From: Syngnathus acus
Taxonomy: Eukaryota; Chordata; Actinopteri; Syngnathiformes; Syngnathidae
Assembly: GCF_901709675.1 (NCBI RefSeq)
Contig: NC_051092.1
Span: forward strand, 9,318,491-9,382,490
Direction of reading: 5' to 3'
Length of the DNA stretch: 64,000 nt
Made by a program: the position numbers and the translations under genes. The notes below the pieces were generated by a model, which was not told where the DNA came from, did no database searches, and saw only the letters and a list, made by a program, of their open reading frames with translations. This document shows positions 14,690-26,700 of this stretch, one piece after another (the first letter of the stretch is position 1; every line of letters begins with the position of its first letter).

Positions 14690-15809
14690 ATGGATATACC
14701 AGACACTATTAGAAGACGTTTGGAGGATTTTTCTCGTAATGTTTTTGTGGATCAGAGTCAATTTCCCACAAAAGAGCGCTACACGTCCTCAACACACGGT
14801 AAAGTCAACACGCAGCTAGCATAGCAGCAAGCTAGCATGACTAACAACTGGAATGTTGTTTTTTTTTGTTTGGCGCAAACTCGTCTTTCCATGCAGCTTC
14901 AATTATGTGCAACAACTCTGTGTCTGTTTCCCCCCAGACAGGCGCGTTCTGTCCAGCCTTCCCCTCCAGATGTCTCTGTTCTTTAACATGTGGTTCTTCC
15001 CCTTGTGGTGGATCAGTGAGATTGTCATGCTGCACCTCAAAGTACGAAAAAATATATTATCATAATAATTGGAATTTATCAAAGGGGTTGTACTTTGTAG
15101 TATGACACAAACACTGAACTGCTTTCTTCTGTGAGTTTGAAGAAGTTTGCCAGTCGTAGTCTGATACAGTACTGCGAGGTCATCTAAACGGAAAAGAACT
15201 GCATGGAAGTGTGATGAGCAACTGTTAACTACATAATTTCTTTGTTATTTTACCAGTATTCTGCTTTGCCTGACTACTACAAGTTCATCCTCATGACTAT
15301 CCTCATCCTGATGACTGTAATTGAGGCCATCAGACTTTATCTTGGCTATGTGGGAAACCTGCACGAAAAGGTGGCACGTTAACACTCAAATGAATTTTGA
15401 GGATTGGTCCAGCGCCAATCACAGAAATTGAGGACATGTCAATGAGCACTAACCACAACTAATTTGCTATTTTGTTTGCAAAAGGTTGCAGAGTTGGCTG
15501 GGTTTTGGCTGCTGAGCATCTTGCTGCAGTTGCCACAAATCCTCTTTCAGCTTTTCAATGAAGCCATTCTTATACAGCCGCTGGAGAGAGGCATTCACAT
15601 TGTTCTAGCGCTTTTCATCCTCACGCAGGTATGAGGCTGTCGTTATAGGACATCAGTCCTTCATTTTTGTACATGAGTGATTTGGATTCCAGTTAGACAA
15701 GTAAAATGCTTTCTCCTCTTGAATCCTATAGGCTGTTGCTGGTTTTGTGGCTCTCCGGGACTTGGTCAGACACACAGAAAGTCAATTTCATCTCCGCCAG
15801 TTTGATTAG
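14690..15809 (+). CDS. tmem17: TMEM17, ciliary transition-zone membrane protein
   Basis: Five coding exons: 14690-14798, 14938-15041, 15257-15370, 15485-15628 and 15732-15809, all GT-AG and phase-consistent, giving 182 aa (human 198). Four membrane segments are visible: around 'SLFFNMWFFPLWWISEIVML', 'KFILMTILILMTVIEAI', 'AGFWLLSILLQLPQILFQLF' and 'IHIVLALFILTQAVAGF'. The block 'EAIRLYLGYVGNLHEK' is nearly identical to human TMEM17. TMEM17 belongs to the B9/MKS (tectonic-like) complex at the base of the primary cilium, which gates membrane-protein entry. An X-box-like site lies 85 bp upstream. The 3' end converges on agbl2, about 500 bp away. The start is the first ATG, giving the family's 'M-x-x-PD' N-terminus. 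Confidence 0.95.
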
Positions 15810-16316
15810 AACATCTTGTCATGCTTTTTTATAAAATGTAAATAATGAATTTATTAAGAGAAAGCATATTTATATTTTGTCAATGTATTACATAAGTTTG
15901 TACATGGTTTTGGTATGATTGTAAAAAAAAAAACATGCAAATAATGTATTATTTTTATATTGCTTATTAAATGTAGCCATCAATGAACGGTATCCTGATT
16001 CCTGACCCATATTATGTCTCCATAATTTCAATTTTAGACATGCAAGTCAAATTGTCAAGCTATGTTAGCATAGGTTAAAACACACCATATAAAATGACAT
16101 TAGCGTCAGAGAGATCATGTTCACTAGATGCTTTCACATGTTCCTTTAAGTCTTTACAAATATGTTCCATTGATTGGCCAGAATGTCTGTAATCCCAACA
16201 TCGTACTGTAAAGTGCAGCAGACTCGGATGGCCTCTCTGGAGCAGTACCACAGGCCATTCGTGACCTACTCTTCCTGAGTTACTGGGGACTGTGATCTTC
16301 AGCCTGACAGTGACAC
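15810..16316. other. tmem17/agbl2 convergent 3' ends
   Basis: About 500 bp between the two stop codons. It must hold both 3' UTRs; the transcripts may overlap. A minus-strand open frame (16320-16075) continues from the last agbl2 exon in another frame but is cut off from it by the agbl2 stop and is probably 3' UTR. Confidence 0.5.
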
Positions 16317-19300
16317 TCACCTATGGTGCCATTCTGTGGATGTCGATGGCTTTGCTACAGGGGGTAAAATGCTCTTTGGTCTTCTGTCTTCTAAAGTCGC
16401 ATTGCTCAGTCTGATGAAAAATGGAAAAGCACAGGTTTGTACTGTTATTTTTTTTTTAATCATAGCATCATGATGTTGTGCAAGACACCAGCATGTCTTG
16501 TTAAACTTCAGCTTTGAACCATTCATCTTTCCACAGTAAAGATTCTTTTTTTTTTTTTACCTGTGTCCTCGCAGGTCTGTGTACCTTAGTACAGGCATTA
16601 TCAAATTAGGGTTGGAAAGAGGCTTTCTCTGACTGATTTCGGTCATGAGATCTCGACGGTTCATCTCTCGAAATGGTAGATGTTTCAGCAATCCAACTAA
16701 ATAAATTACAAAACCGGATTTATCAAACTTAAACCAGATGAAGACATTCTTTCACAAGTTATTAATTTGTGTTTTCACTTGAGTACAAACAAACTATGTC
16801 AACATTCAAGACCAACCTGCAAGGTCGTCTTCATCTCTCAGAGCTTCCCATTTGGTGCTAGATATGTCTTCAAGTGCAGTGGGTATATCCTGTTGGACAT
16901 AGTAACGATTTGGCGTCATTGAGGGATTTCTATCTCTACAATAATCATTCTCATCGCTGAGGCTTGGCGGCAGGTGCCTTGTGGGAACCATGTCAAACAT
17001 GGCACGATGGCGACTGGAAAGAAAAAGACCATTTGTGAAGCTCACTGAACCGACAGCAGAAACAATAATTGATGGTCCAAGTTTTACCTGTGAGATGATG
17101 CATTGACGGGTGATAGTCCTAAAAGAGTGATACAAATTCAAACACGTAGAACTTCTGCATGTGCAAAAAAACAATCATTATGGATGCACCACTCACCAGA
17201 GAAGCAATGCTGCTGTTTCTGCATTTCATGATGATGATGATGGTGAAGATGACGTTGAGGATACTGATGGTGATGATGGTGATTATGGAATTCCTCGTGA
17301 GGATAATGATGATGACTATGATGGTGATAATGGTAATAATCCTGCTGCTGCTGCTGTGGCTCCTCCCCCTGATGCTGTGGCTCCTCCTCCTGCTGTAACT
17401 CCCGCTGCAGCTGATGATGATAATGTTGGTAATGTTGCTGCTGTTGATAATGATGTTGCTGAAGATGTTGATGATACTGATGATGACGAAGCTGCTGCAT
17501 CTGTTGCTGGACTGGGTACAAGAATCTTGGAGGGCGGCGAAGTAAAGCACTGAAGTGCAGTAGCTTTGATTTCCACTGTGGGTTGTCTTTCCGTTGTTCC
17601 TCTTTTAAGCAAATATCAACACACGCCAACACAATCGTAACATAAGACATTCCAATAAATAATCATGGATTACATTCCTTTGATTATTTCTGAGTCAGAA
17701 CTGCAGGTGGTGCTCAGTTAGTGCCCATTAAATACAAGCAATATAGAAAACGCACCTTTTGTATTTGAAATGTCTGCATATGGCGTGATTTTTGAGCTAG
17801 CTCTCTTCTTGCGATGCGTGTCTTTTTCTACCATCCTATCTTCTCGAGAAGTACTCTGAAACAGCACAGGGGATAACTTCCAACTTTCATTTGAAAAGAA
17901 ATAGCAAACGTTTTACTTGTCAGGTGCTAGTACAGCGGTACTTTAACCTTTGAACGCAACCACAGGGGTTTTCAAGTTTCAAGTCATCACCGGGTCAATT
18001 TTTTTTTGCTTTGTGCTTTTGTACAAGCCACTATTTGCAGAGAGAATTGCAAAACATCTGTGCAGCATGCCAGCTCTCACTCACAATTTAAGATTAAATT
18101 GACTGACTAGCTCAGTCACAGGAGAAACGAAACTCAACAGGTATGCACACATAATGAAAGTCAAACGCCATCACTAGTTCTTTGAATTACCATTAAAATT
18201 ATTTTAACATATTTGAAGGGTAAAATAGTAGGACAGGTAGCTTGTGGGATCCATATAATATCAGTGATACTTTTATTAAATGTAAAAAATGCCGATATAA
18301 TTGGGGAAAACATCAGTTTAACTAATAAACAACAACAAATAAGCAGGCACAAAGTCAAATAAGGTGGTTAAGCTTTTTTTCCACTTTTGTTTCGTCTTTG
18401 CACAGATGTGCATTTAACTGCCTTGAATACGAGCTTCCCTCAAAAAAAACCTCAGACATCTTCAGAAGATTGAATTAAAAGGGGTACACGTTTAAGACAA
18501 ATCAAAACTGAAATTGAGATATAGAATGTAGGTTTAAAATTCATAAATTTACCAGCTAAAATGTGTTGGTAAATTGTACGAAATGTGTCAGACAATAGGA
18601 AAGTCATTACCTTGATAGGTTCACAGCCTTGCCAAAGGGTTACATGACTGATCCCCAGATAGTCAGTATTTCCTGCATGGATCACACTTTTCCGGCCAGG
18701 ACGTTTTACCTTGACAGAAAAAGTGTTGATATAATGCAACATCAGGAATAGTAATGGGGGTTCCATTCAAGACCTTACACTATACAATATACCATATCAA
18801 GTTGTGGCGATGGTAAATGACGAGACAAGGAGACGAAGGCAAGTCTCTTTTTGTCTCCACGCTGCCACCACATGGAAGTATTTTCTAACACCCTGTGTCA
18901 TTCTCCTCAACTGAAACTGGGCCATGATGTGCCGAAATCACGACTGTGGTCGAGCAACTTGACCGTTGCAGTGTACAGTGATGCAAGTATTCATATCTGA
19001 GATTATTGGTGCTGTCGTGGTCACCAATTGTGACATGTCTTGTTGACTCTTGTCTCAGGTCTTACTGTTTATACAGCAAGCAGCAAACAACCCTCCTTTA
19101 ACCTGTGATTGTCTATCAACGCTTTTAACCCAGAACCCTCTCAAAGATTCAGCTTCTTGGTGAATGTTTCCATCATGGGTCAGCACAATAAAGTATTTCA
19201 TGTCATACCTGCCATTTTCTCCTGTGTCTTTTAGGTGGTCTTTCTAGGAAGCTCTCTTTTTGTGCATTCTCAATGTCAAAGTCAGGCTCCTGCAAAGAGC

Positions 19301-22300
19301 CAAATGTTTGAGATTTATTATTTGTAGGATTCAAACATCAATGTACTGTTGTCTTACAATATGTTGTGTGATGCTTTGCAGAACTTCAGGTTGGATCCTA
19401 TTTTTCAGCCTGTCTCTTTCTTTGCGAGTCATCTTCTTCTTGTTCTTGACAGAAGATTGCTACGGGTGAGAGGATCAGCATATTTTTTGTACGTTATCCA
19501 AATGTGATCATCATCTGACAAAAAAAGAAATGCTTATATAGAAACATTTCTCCACGGGAGCAGAGCCACCTTATGTCGCTTACCTCTGCGTGTGCAGCTT
19601 GTGACTGTGTGAGCAAATGTAATGGAAGTCCATCAGAATCTGAGCTATTGGAACCACTGGTGCTGCAAAAGCAAAAGAAGTAACGGTTACTTACAAGTAG
19701 AATTTAAGAACACGTTACTCAAGTTTCCAATTGTTATGAGTAATCACCATCCATCAGGTTAATCTACACAATGAATGTGATCCATGAAAATAGATTTTCT
19801 ATTAATTCAACAAGGACAAACAATACTACACAAGTGCAAGTTGATTCTCTTTGGGGGATTCATTCATTGATTCGTTCAATTCAATACTTTCGCTTGTGTT
19901 TTAGTTTATTTTAAATCTTTTTTAATTGAAAACGAAACAATATGGATATAATACACTCAAATAAATACATGGAATTCATAAATAAATTAACTATTTATTA
20001 TGAATGAATAAATAATTAATTATAAATAAAAATAATACATTATTTTGCTTTGCTAGACCTTATTGATGGGATGATCATTTTTGCAACAAAAATTAAAACG
20101 TCTATGTGTGTGCACGTTTACACTCAACAACTCACAGTAGTGGACATAATTGATTTAGTATGCATCGAAATTCTTGGGAAACTCTAGGTTTCCTCAAAAA
20201 TTCAATTATGTTGAACACTGCTTTGTATATTGATAAATTACCCAGATTCCAAATCGTAGACAGAGAAGTCAGTGTCCAATTCTTTGCCCAGTTCTCTGAC
20301 TCCCTCTCTCAATAGAGTTGTCAGTTGTTTTACACAATAGGTCACCTGAAGCGGCATAAGAGAAATATTAAATCAGATGCATGTGTTTGGGTCAACTAAA
20401 TCATGATGAGATGTGTGCTGTTCTCTTACCTTAGTCGGATCTGGATCACAAAAGTCAAGTAAGGTGTCTAAAAAATAATAGCCCAGAGACTTGAGGTCTT
20501 GAGTGGTGAAATGTGTTCCCTTCCGCTCACCTGATGAAATGTTAGAGCTGGGTATAATAAAAGCATACACAAATAAACGACACATTCAGAAGGTGCACAC
20601 CAACCCAGTGTGGAACCTCCAAAAGTGGCCTCCATGGTGTAGCTGTTTTTGATGCCAAGTCTCCACATGGCCACTCGCCCGGTTCCCTCTTTGGTTTTCT
20701 GAACCTGGAATTTACAGCTATTGAAGGCGAACTATGCAAAGAGGATGCAGGGGCTGGAATTAAGAGTGGACACAGATAAAAAGAACAGCATTGTTCTGAC
20801 AAATAATACCTGGTCTTTGACATTCTTGCTCAGCATCAGAGGGAAAACACGCTCTCGAAGCTTCGGATAATCATCATCTCTGTTGTTACAACCGTACATG
20901 AAGACGTTGTTTTTACGGTTGTGGCCGTGGAAGTCACAGTAGAGAACTACATCTGTATGCTTCAACAGTCTGAGGAATAAAGACAACAACAATGACCTCA
21001 GAATTTTGTATCAACCCAATTTGACGATCAAAATAATACAGTGCATGGTAAATAAAGACAGTGTACAATTACTGAATTTTTGGAGCCGGTATGAAAATGA
21101 CTTAAATTCTCTGAGAATAGATCAATAAATGTATCGTCCTGCCATTAATCTTCGGAGCCAATTACAGGGCATACAAAACAACCATTCACACTTGCACATG
21201 TGCACTGTCAGAGTGGGAATCAAATCCACGCTGCCTGTGAGTGAACCACTACACCATCAGTGACTTATAAAAAGATACCATAAAAGAAAAATACTGAGAA
21301 GATACACAATAAAAACTGCTCACTTTTCCACCATGTTCCGGGTGTGCCACACACATGGAAAGGAATCCCTGAGCGTACTATTATAATTCCTGTTGAGGTC
21401 CCTGCCTGCCAAAGAGCAGCGATAATTGCCAACCACCACACCGTCTGGATTCAGCATTGGCACCACCTGAAGCATACGATGAGGAAAAAAAAAAAGGCAT
21501 TTCAAATGCCTGGCATGAAGCACTGATATAACACATATAAAATAACTTCTGGTCAAGTCATAAAACATTCGACAGCAATTACATCACGACTCAGTATTTT
21601 TTTTAAAAAACCGCAACTAAAATAATGAGCACCAACTGCTCAATCCAGAAATGCAGATCACTGAAAGATTTCTGACCAGGTTTTTTTGAACTCACTCACC
21701 TTAAAAACAAAAGTGTCTCGGAGAAGTTGCGCATCATCCGAGTTCCCCAGCAGAAAGTCCAGAAATCCCTCCATCAACCAGGATGCATTGGTTTCTCCTG
21801 GGTGAACTCTGGCAGTTACCACCACAGCTCTTTTGATTTTTCCCTCTTCTTCTTTTTCGCCAGCCCGTGACGTTACTGTTAGCACATAGACTACGTTTCC
21901 AGCTAGACTGTGACACAGGACTCGTACTTTGCAGTATGACACCACTGCTGGGTTGGATGAAATGTGCCTGAGATAGCGCTGGAGGTGTGAATAGGTATAG
22001 GGATAGCAATGGGCGAGGTAGCAGGTGTCAGATTCATACGGGAACTGAAGAGTCCATGTGAGTGAGTACAGGGTCCTTGACTCATTGGTATCCTTTGCAT
22101 TCTGAATCGGGACAAACATGAGACATACCGTTCATGTCAAGCACAGCTTTGTTATCTGTTCATACATCGATACAGCCTTGCATCCATGCATACACTAGTA
22201 AAGAATTTTGCGGGTGTGCAGGAGCCTTTCCCATGGGTAGAAGTCACATTTCCGAGTGGAGACCAGTGTATAAAACGACATTGAACCCACCGCAATTTGA

Positions 22301-24614
22301 GGGGGATAGGGAGTGAGCATTGGAAAATACGTATTAACAATACGTGTCACATTGATGAAATTAGTGACAAATTAAATGGAGAATGTGCTGTATTTTTTGT
22401 TCATTTTTTTTTGTGTTTTCTCAGTTTTTATATCTTTGATTAATTTACCCGCCACCTTTTTTCTAACAAATTCTTCAATAATGGCTGATGAACATTGACT
22501 TCAAGATCCCAAATCGCACTTGGGACCACTGCAGTGATTAAAAATGTTCAAAGGAATACATGCAATAAACGAACAAAATTCTTTTTAATAATAATTTGGT
22601 TTCCCAAAGATAAAATATCCCATTTTACCAAAGCTCAACTGTGTCTCTGCTTGCGTACCCATATGAGGAAGCTCAAAATTGTGCCCATTATTGAACTTCA
22701 AGCCACCAACCTGACTGCGGGAGTATATGATGTTGGAGCCAGTTCGTATCCATCCGACAGCGTTCTCCGTAGCGGCTCTCTCAGAGTAGAGCAGAGGCTT
22801 CATGCCCTGGGAGTAGAGGCTGCGACGCTTCATTAAGTTGACTATAGTAAGACGGTAGTCCACCTCAGCCTTCATGTTCCGGACTCTGAAGTAAAACCAC
22901 TGCGTGTGCTTGCTGGTGTATAAATCTGTGCGCAGGGTGAGTTCATACTCATAGGGACCCCTGTGCAGGAGACGACACATAGATTAGGTTAACCGAAACA
23001 CAAGGTAAAAATGAAATATTTTCAGTGACTCACACTTGCACAGCCTTCTGAAGGTTTCCACTCTCAAATCGTGATTCAAACTCAAGTGAGAGGTCTGTCT
23101 GGCTGGCTTCGTTAAAAGAGGGGGAGGTGCTATTCACAGACACCCGAGAACCTCCGACACGAGAGCATGTGAAGTAGGGACACTTGTCAGCTTAAAAAGA
23201 ACGACAAACAAAAGACATCAGGAATTGGTGTTTCCAAGAATATTTCTACATAATATTTTTTAATATAAAATTAATATAAAATATATAGCGCTTAAGTATT
23301 TTTCTTGTTATTTAGTAGTCATGTTTATCTACGAGTTTGTACTTATAATTGGGAAAATGGGAACATTTCCTCTCTTGATAAATGAATAATTCTTTAAATG
23401 AATATATCTATGTTTTTAAAAACAATTTGACCTTTATAAAGGCATAATTCATGCAGCTCTCATTTTGGTTTTCATTGGCCAATGAGTTCCTATAGGGGTG
23501 CAGCAGGGATCACCGACCTTTTGAAAGCTAAAAAGTACTTCTTAGTTACTGATTAATGGCTATCACTTTGAAACACACTTCTGAAATAACACATTTGTTC
23601 CACTTGTAATTAATAATGTCATGATGTTATTATGGTATTAATAAATCATCATAATCCTTCATTAAGTGACTAGTCATTTAAATGGTTTCCCACAATAATT
23701 TGCAAAGATAGAAAATCAGAATGTCCCAAGACTGTTAAGATACTTTTAGGACAGGCTTGTGCTACTCATGTGGTCTTGGCGGCTACCTGGTGTCCACGGG
23801 CACTACGCTGGTGAGCCCTACTGTGCAGTATTGTATAGTTATAAAGTTACCCTGGTCAATGCAATAGACAACTTGTCTGCTCTCCTCCTCAGTTGAAATG
23901 GGTGTCTTCTCATTACCACTTGGTTGGTAGAAAGGTTCATGGTTTGGAGGCTCCCACTCTGCGATACAGGAATCCAGTATGATTAAATTGCAGATCATCA
24001 GATTCCTTTTGGACTGGTGGTAAGGGGTAATAAGACACCATTGTCATAATAAAAATTGTCGCATTACCTATGTGATGGATTGCATTACTGATGACCTCAC
24101 ACTCTACTGGCCAACGCGCGCAGGAGATAGATGGGAATTGAACCAGGTCTAGTGGTGCTCGAAGACTAAAAACTGGGCGTCCACCATCAAACTCTACACG
24201 CAGCTGCCTGGTTCGCAGTGTCTGACTAATGGATACTAAGGAGACAGAAATAATTTCTTGAGTTAATCATTCTTTAAAGCTCTTGTTCCTTCCAGTACAT
24301 GTGGAAAAATATGTATCACCTTCACAAAACAAGGTTAAATTGAGTGGGATTGCTTGTGTGTCTCAGTGACAAAGCAGCGTTTTTTTATTTATTTTTTATT
24401 TTTTAAATGGCAGCCTTGAGGGCTACATTAGAAATATGTATTTAAACTAGTCAGGCTACTCTCAAAATAAATCTCTTTACATTAGGGATATTAAACACTT
24501 ACGTTGCTTTTTCTCTGCTACGTCCTCCTTGTCCTCCTCTTTATTTGACTCATTGGTGTCAGATTTGTCCAATTGGTAGGAGTTCCACCAACTTCTTATT
24601 ACAGGACCGGCCAT
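16317..24614 (-). CDS. agbl2: AGBL2/CCP2, cytosolic metallocarboxypeptidase acting on tubulin
   Basis: Twenty-one coding exons (minus): 24614-24503, 24235-24068, 23958-23851, 23190-23034, 22960-22711, 22101-21700, 21466-21324, 20969-20810, 20731-20605, 20530-20430, 20345-20242, 19662-19584, 19459-19358, 19289-19209, 18709-18611, 17855-17756, 17601-17197, 17118-17088, 17013-16817, 16666-16561 and 16410-16317; 1041 aa (human 902). After the CCP N-domain ('[13 protein letters not shown]') comes an M14 peptidase domain: Zn ligands in '[12 protein letters not shown]' and '[11 protein letters not shown]', the substrate-binding Asn-Arg in 'AGRDLNRNY', and the catalytic Glu in '[13 protein letters not shown]'. 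All key residues are present, so the enzyme should be active. AGBL2 trims C-terminal glutamates from tubulin tails in cilia. The tail beyond the domain is basic and low-complexity, and exon 17 encodes a long His/Gln-rich tract. AGBL2 rather than AGBL3 is supported by the neighbouring fnbp4, as in human 11p11.2. The final stop lies just inside what looks like a donor (16320), so a further exon cannot be excluded. Confidence 0.9.
17215..17515 (-). repeat. Trinucleotide-rich tract coding His/Gln repeats in agbl2 exon 17
   Basis: Plus-strand runs of (GATGAT)n, GCTGCT and TGATGA triplets; on the sense (minus) strand these are CAT/CAC and CAG/CAA codons giving 'HHHHHH', 'QQQQQ' and '[13 protein letters not shown]' stretches over about 100 residues. 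Several frames on both strands stay open because the repeat lacks stops. The tract lies inside a phase-consistent exon with good splice sites, so I treat it as protein-coding. Human AGBL2 has no such tract as far as I recall. Confidence 0.7.
21180..21262 (-). mobile_element. tRNA-derived SINE in agbl2 intron 7
   Basis: Read on the minus strand it starts 'ggtgtagtggttcactc' (pol III A-box-like) and contains 'gtggatttgattcccac' (B-box-like, compare GGTTCGATTCC), followed by 'tgcacatgtgcaagtgtgaa'. This is the layout of tRNA-derived fish SINEs. The boxes are decayed, so the copy is old. Confidence 0.6.
23502..23822. mobile_element. hAT-like MITE in agbl2 intron 3
   Basis: About 320 bp starting 'agcagggatcaccgaccttt' and ending '...ctggtgtccacgggcactacgctggtgagccct', with imperfect inverted ends. 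It is the same family, in reverse orientation, as the element at 11946-12108 ('aagtactt', 'ggtgccc' blocks shared), but longer and more diverged. It ends 28 bp from the donor of agbl2 exon 3 at 23851. Confidence 0.6.
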
Positions 24615-24724
24615 GGCTGATGTTGTTCCTTCCTAAATGTCAAAATGAAAAGCATGTCTATAAAGACCAGGAGTTAGAAACTGCCAGGAGGTGTTTATTT
24701 TTGTTTAAAAATGTGGCATTAGTT

Positions 24725-24747
24725 GGGGGGGGGGGGGAGGGGGGGGC
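24725..24747 (+). repeat. Poly-G run
   Basis: A run of about 22 G interrupted by a single A, in the 5' intron of agbl2. G-quadruplex-prone on the plus strand; on the transcribed sense (minus) strand it is poly-C. Confidence 0.85.
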
Positions 24748-25876
24748 AGGAGCCTGCAGAATAATCCTGCAGGCCTACACAACTGGACAAAGTTTTGATA
24801 TATTCATTAGCTGCATCAGACAGGGCTAATTAACAAAGACAAAATGTCAAAAGTACATAGAATTGTATCAAAAATGCTTCATGCTCACAGGATTGTATTG
24901 CAAGTCAAGCATTCAATTACTTTCACACATTTTTTAAAAATGACTTTTTATAGAAGAAAATGATTAATACGATCATGTACACAGATACGCATTTAAGTGA
25001 CCATGACAGTATTGCCACTAGATTGTAGCACTTACTAAATGTTGCAGCAGATGTCATCCCCATGATGCTCACACTCACAGCCCCTTGGTGGCATATTTGC
25101 ATGACATATGGGGATGGATATATGTTGCAATTTCTTTCTTTGGCATTTAGACTGGTAACATCCTATCTTTGTTGTCCTCTTTCTCTTCTGTCTCTGAATA
25201 GATAACATTCAGACTAAAAAATATGAAATACTTGCAGTGCTCTACTAACCAAAACGGCTACATTCACAGTGCGGTTAAAATTGAAGCACAGAAAAGAATA
25301 GCTGTAGTTTATTTATGGTACACATTGAGATTGACACAGGGAGTGATGCAGCAATGATGTCACACTATTTAGATTTTGTAAATAAAAATATTTCAAAGGT
25401 ATTACTAAGGTAGCCAATCAGATTGTGCTGATGTCATTCCCTATGCTGCTTGAATTTAAGACATTCATTTCCACTGCATCATACTTCACCGAGAGCCGAT
25501 CTCTACACTGTTGAATTATTTTTTCTCCTACAATGTTCATAAGAACTGCACATTATTTTAAAAGCAGAATAGTCAATAGTATATTCAAGTGTAAAGCTGA
25601 AGCTGGTGATTATAGACAAATGGCCAAAGAAATTGCACATTAAGTGACGGTAGGATCCCATCTTTGACGTTCTGATAACCAAAAAACACACTCGTTAATC
25701 CGATGTAGTGCTCATAAATTTGCTTTTCAGCCCATTACTTGCGGCTGTTAAATTAATATTTATACATACTTTCCCCCCATTAATTTAGGACGACTTACCT
25801 CGCTTCAACGCTGCATTTCAGTACCAGCGTCTGAGAGAAGTTTGTAAAAAGCCCAATCTTGTTCGAGCAACAAGGT

Positions 25877-25889
25877 GTTGCCTAGCAAC
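25877..25889. promoter_or_regulatory. Perfect RFX X-box at agbl2 promoter
   Basis: GTTGCCTAGCAAC is a perfect inverted repeat of GTTGC with a 3-base centre and fits the X-box consensus GTNRCC-N(0-3)-RGYAAC bound by RFX factors. It lies just upstream of the inferred untranslated first exon of agbl2, whose donor (AG|GTAAGT on the minus strand) is at about 25799. A duplicated half 'cctagcaa' recurs 11 bp away. AGBL2 is a ciliary enzyme, so RFX control is expected. Confidence 0.75.
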
Positions 25890-26700
25890 CGATGGGCCTA
25901 GCAAGCACCGCAACAGCCTCTTTCTGTTTGGCTAGGCCAGTTTCCAACCTACAAAATCGCTCGGGTGCAATTCATACAATGGCAATATTCTAATATTATT
26001 CGTGTATGCGACGATAATTTACGAAGTTGGGTAAATGAATAAAATTCTATCAGACCTTACAGGACAAGCTGTAGACGTAATTCCAGCCAAAACGGTCGCC
26101 CCAGAAAGCTACCACTTCTACTAAATATGTATATACTTAGAGTACAGGTAGTGCGAATCAAATTCATAGGAAATCAAAATGCCCCATAACTTTTAGATCC
26201 TGTGGATATATCTACCGTTTTAAGGGCTACCGTGGGCACATAGGCGTGATGTTGGCTGCCTGGCCGACACTGGTTAAAACTAGACAAATTTACCTTATGT
26301 TCTGCGAATCTATAAGAAATAGGTTAAAACACAGAGATTGGAAAAACTGTTTAATAAATGTACAAAAATTTACACATTCAGAGAACACAGCTCGTCCTAA
26401 TATACGTTATGTACAATGATTTAAAAAAAAAAAAAAAAAGCTCATTAAAAATGCTGAATCTCACACAAACTGCTGTGGCCAGCTGAATACATTGTTTATT
26501 ATAAACTGAAGATTGATGGCACATTTACACTTGCACCTATAAAAACGAGGAACGGACATTCAAACCCTTTCGGTTGATATAGGTGTTCATTTTGAATAGA
26601 AAAATATAGACAACTGAACTAAAAAAAACATCTTGGAAGAAACAATAACATGACCTACATACAGTATGTAGTTTTTTTTTTTAAGTTGTTCAATCAGACG
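25890..26700. other. agbl2 promoter / fnbp4 3' UTR interval
   Basis: Both genes run leftward. The right part is the fnbp4 3' UTR (minus-strand AATAAA candidates at about 26495-26500 and in the stretch near 26350); an A-run occupies 26420-26438. The left part is the agbl2 promoter. No extra gene. Confidence 0.5.

Noticed and set aside
16075-16320. Minus-strand 81-codon frame as a last agbl2 exon
   Set aside because: It follows the last exon without a usable intron (the apparent donor and nearest acceptor are only about 17 bp apart) and the main frame stops at 16317. Best read as 3' UTR, though an extra exon cannot be wholly excluded.
17161-17553. Plus-strand Asp/Ala-rich open frame of 130 codons
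   Set aside because: It is the complement of the agbl2 triplet-repeat exon; low-complexity repeats lack stops in several frames. Splice sites support the minus-strand reading.
22585-22710. Extension of agbl2 exon 5 beyond 22711
   Set aside because: The frame stays open for about 40 codons but the protein match ends at the GTTGGT donor and the next exon resumes in phase 0.
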